This document shows, one piece after another, positions 62,585 through 64,000 of a stretch of 64,000 nucleotides of DNA. The notes under the pieces were generated by a model. The model was not told the DNA's origin. It did no database searches and was given only the letters and a program-made list of their open reading frames with translations. The stretch's first letter is position 1. Each line of letters opens with the position of its first letter. The DNA is from Frankia sp. QA3. GTDB taxonomy: Bacteria; Actinomycetota; Actinomycetes; Frankiales; Frankiaceae. The DNA is taken from assembly GCF_000262465.1 (NCBI RefSeq), contig NZ_CM001489.1, forward strand, positions 2,600,597 through 2,664,596. Direction: 5' to 3'. A program made the position numbers and the translations under genes.

Positions 62585-64000
62585 ATGACCGCGCTCGTTG
62601 TGCCCGGTGTCCGGGTCGAGGCCACGTTCGACCCGGTCCCTCCGCCGCCGTCGCCCGCCGGCATCCTCGGGCTGGTCGGCGTCGTCGACCGGCGGCCGAA
62701 CGGCCTCGTCGGGCTGACGTCCACGACGGAGATCGCCACGCTGCTCGGCCCGGGCACCCTCTCGTCGATGCCGGAGCTGGCCGACGCCCTTCGCAACGGT
62801 GCGTCCGAGGTCGTGGTCTCGGCGGTGGACGATGCCGCGGCCGGAACCGGGAAGCTGCGGCTCAAGGACCGCGACGGCGACGACGTCGTCGAACTGCGGG
62901 CCCGTTCGGCAGGCCCCTGGGCCGATCAGGTCGAGGTGCGCGTCGACGAGGTGCTGAGCGCCGACGGCCGCAGCGTCAGGGCCGTGGACGTCACGGTCTA
63001 CGTGGCGGGCGTCGTCGCGGAGGTGCACCGCAACCTGGTCCTCGACCCGCGTATTCCCGAACGGGATCTCTTTCAGGTGATCAACCTGGATTCCACCACG
63101 CTCGTCGCGCTCGACGCGGCGCTGCTGAACGCCGAGCCCACCGTCGTCCGGGACGGCGGTGCCTTCGCCAACCGGCAGCCGGCCAGAGCCCAGCGCGTGC
63201 TGACCGCGGGCAACGCGCCGACCCTTCGCCTGACGGCCAGGAACGCGGGCGAGCGCGGCAACCAGATCTCCGCCCAGGTGCTGGCCGGGCGTGCCGCCGC
63301 CGTCCTCACCGACGCCGCCGCCGCTCCGACGATCCGGGTGACTTCGCGCGAGGTCAGCCTCATCACGCCCACGGTGACCGTCGCGGCGGGTTCGGTGCCG
63401 AACACCGTGACGGTGACCGTCATCCGTGGGACGCAGGATGAGGTGTACGCCGATCTGGCCTCCGTCGGAGCTGTCGTCGCGGCGCTGGGCGGCTCGGAGT
63501 TCGTCCGCGGCCAGGCGATCGACGGCGGGGCGCTGCCGGCCGCGGCCACCACCCCGCTGGCGGCCACCCGCACGTTGGTGGTCCGCGTGGCCGGTGCCGA
63601 CGACGTGCTGTCCGAGGACCGGCTGACGGTCGACGAGGTGGTGGCCGGGCTAGCAGGCAACGCGTTCGTCGACGCGACGATCCTCGCCTCGACCGGGGCG
63701 GCGCTGGACACCGCCGCCGAGAACTCCGGCTTCCTCACCGGCGGCCGCGGCCGGGAACCAGTCGTCCGTCTGGCCGACGCCGCCGACCGCGACGTCGCCG
63801 AGATCGGTGCCGCGCCGGACGTGGATCCGGCCGGCTGGGTGCTCCGCCTGACCACGACGTCCAGCGGCTTCCGACTCTCCCTGGACAACGCCGACGGCAC
63901 CACACTGGAGCGGCACGAGGACCTCACCACCGACCCGGACAGCGACCGGTACCTGGTCGCCGTCCTGGGTGCCGAGTCCGAGCGGATCCGCGCGTTCGAC
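62585..64000 (+). CDS. Phage-tail-sheath-like protein (probable eCIS sheath), runs off the window
   Basis: 472 codons to the window edge without a stop. It begins MTALVVPGVRVEATFDPVPPPPSPAGILGLVGVVDRRPNG (cut), then LTSTTEIATLLGPG and MPELADALRNGASEVVVSAVD. The layout 'PGV-x-VE...GIxGxVGxxxxG...xxSxxEFxxxFG...xxxAxxxxFxNGG' is that of contractile tail sheath proteins of Myoviridae and extracellular contractile injection systems. Later parts (WADQVEVRVDEV, VHRNLVLDPRIPERDLFQVINLDS, FVRGQAIDGGALPA, LTVDEVVAGLAGNAFVDATIL, FRLSLDNADGTTLERHEDL) fit the variable middle domains; the conserved C-terminal sheath domain would lie beyond 64000. ATG 62585 has AAGGAGG upstream. Probably the first gene of a cluster continuing to the right. 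Confidence 0.75.
   Translation, partial: MTALVVPGVRVEATFDPVPPPPSPAGILGLVGVVDRRPNGLVGLTSTTEIATLLGPGTLSSMPELADALRNGASEVVVSAVDDAAAGTGKLRLKDRDGDDVVELRARSAGPWADQVEVRVDEVLSADGRSVRAVDVTVYVAGVVAEVHRNLVLDPRIPERDLFQVINLDSTTLVALDAALLNAEPTVVRDGGAFANRQPARAQRVLTAGNAPTLRLTARNAGERGNQISAQVLAGRAAAVLTDAAAAPTIRVTSREVSLITPTVTVAAGSVPNTVTVTVIRGTQDEVYADLASVGAVVAALGGSEFVRGQAIDGGALPAAATTPLAATRTLVVRVAGADDVLSEDRLTVDEVVAGLAGNAFVDATILASTGAALDTAAENSGFLTGGRGREPVVRLADAADRDVAEIGAAPDVDPAGWVLRLTTTSSGFRLSLDNADGTTLERHEDLTTDPDSDRYLVAVLGAESERIRAFD

Overview
The window is very GC-rich DNA with strong G/C bias at third codon positions, frequent GTG and TTG starts, and actinomycete-type content: SARP and WYL regulators, Ser/Thr kinases fused to WD40 or FHA domains, TPR-CHAT proteins, P450s, PKS remnants and many IS families. 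A Frankia-like or related filamentous actinobacterium is the best guess. This is inferred from gene content; there is no rRNA or tRNA to settle it.

Layout. 0-3 kb is a graveyard: a frameshifted SDR, a deleted LysR, IS5 and IS630 pieces and an NYN fragment. 3-9.6 kb holds an intact three-gene minus-strand signalling set (kinase-TPR-WD40, zinc finger-TPR, FHA-zinc ribbon-kinase). 9.6-13.6 kb has a diverged long repeat, an XRE antitoxin with a beheaded toxin, a lantibiotic-dehydratase tail and a complete but frameshifted IS3 element. 13.6-17 kb has a drug-type ABC exporter with a methyltransferase and a divergent AraC regulator. 17-25 kb is again accessory: an integrase remnant, small genes, a PKS/aminoacyl-synthase deletion chimera, a P450 stump beside an IS4-type element, and a gene broken by a 14-bp duplication.

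25-32 kb carries redox genes: an Old Yellow Enzyme homologue, a TauD-like protein whose HxD iron motif reads HxG, a CPWA-type glutathione transferase and cytochrome c oxidase subunit I. 32.7-38.9 kb is a minus-strand catabolic-looking operon (DUF7065-like protein, aminoglycoside-phosphotransferase-like protein, P450, aldehyde dehydrogenase, small membrane proteins) with a divergent LysR gene. 40.7-44.2 kb has a lipoprotein and a TPR-CHAT locus whose protease gene has lost its catalytic Cys segment while its two companions stay intact.

45.5-64 kb is the most unusual part. Two very large beta-rich proteins (1763 and 1028 aa) are translationally coupled and followed by a hemopexin-repeat protein with an HEAVH zincin motif. 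Then come a TetR/imine-reductase pair, a RidA/WYL pair with a perfect palindromic operator, and an IS701-like element. At the end, a SARP regulator, a small gene and a phage-tail-sheath-like gene running off the edge look like the start of an extracellular contractile injection system (eCIS). A link between the large proteins plus zincin and that injection system is an inference.

A recurring theme is damage. Single-base losses (some in C runs), 7-, 14- and 65-bp tandem duplications, nonsense changes and fusion-making deletions break at least a dozen genes. Some one-base cases could be sequencing errors; the duplications and large deletions are unlikely to be.
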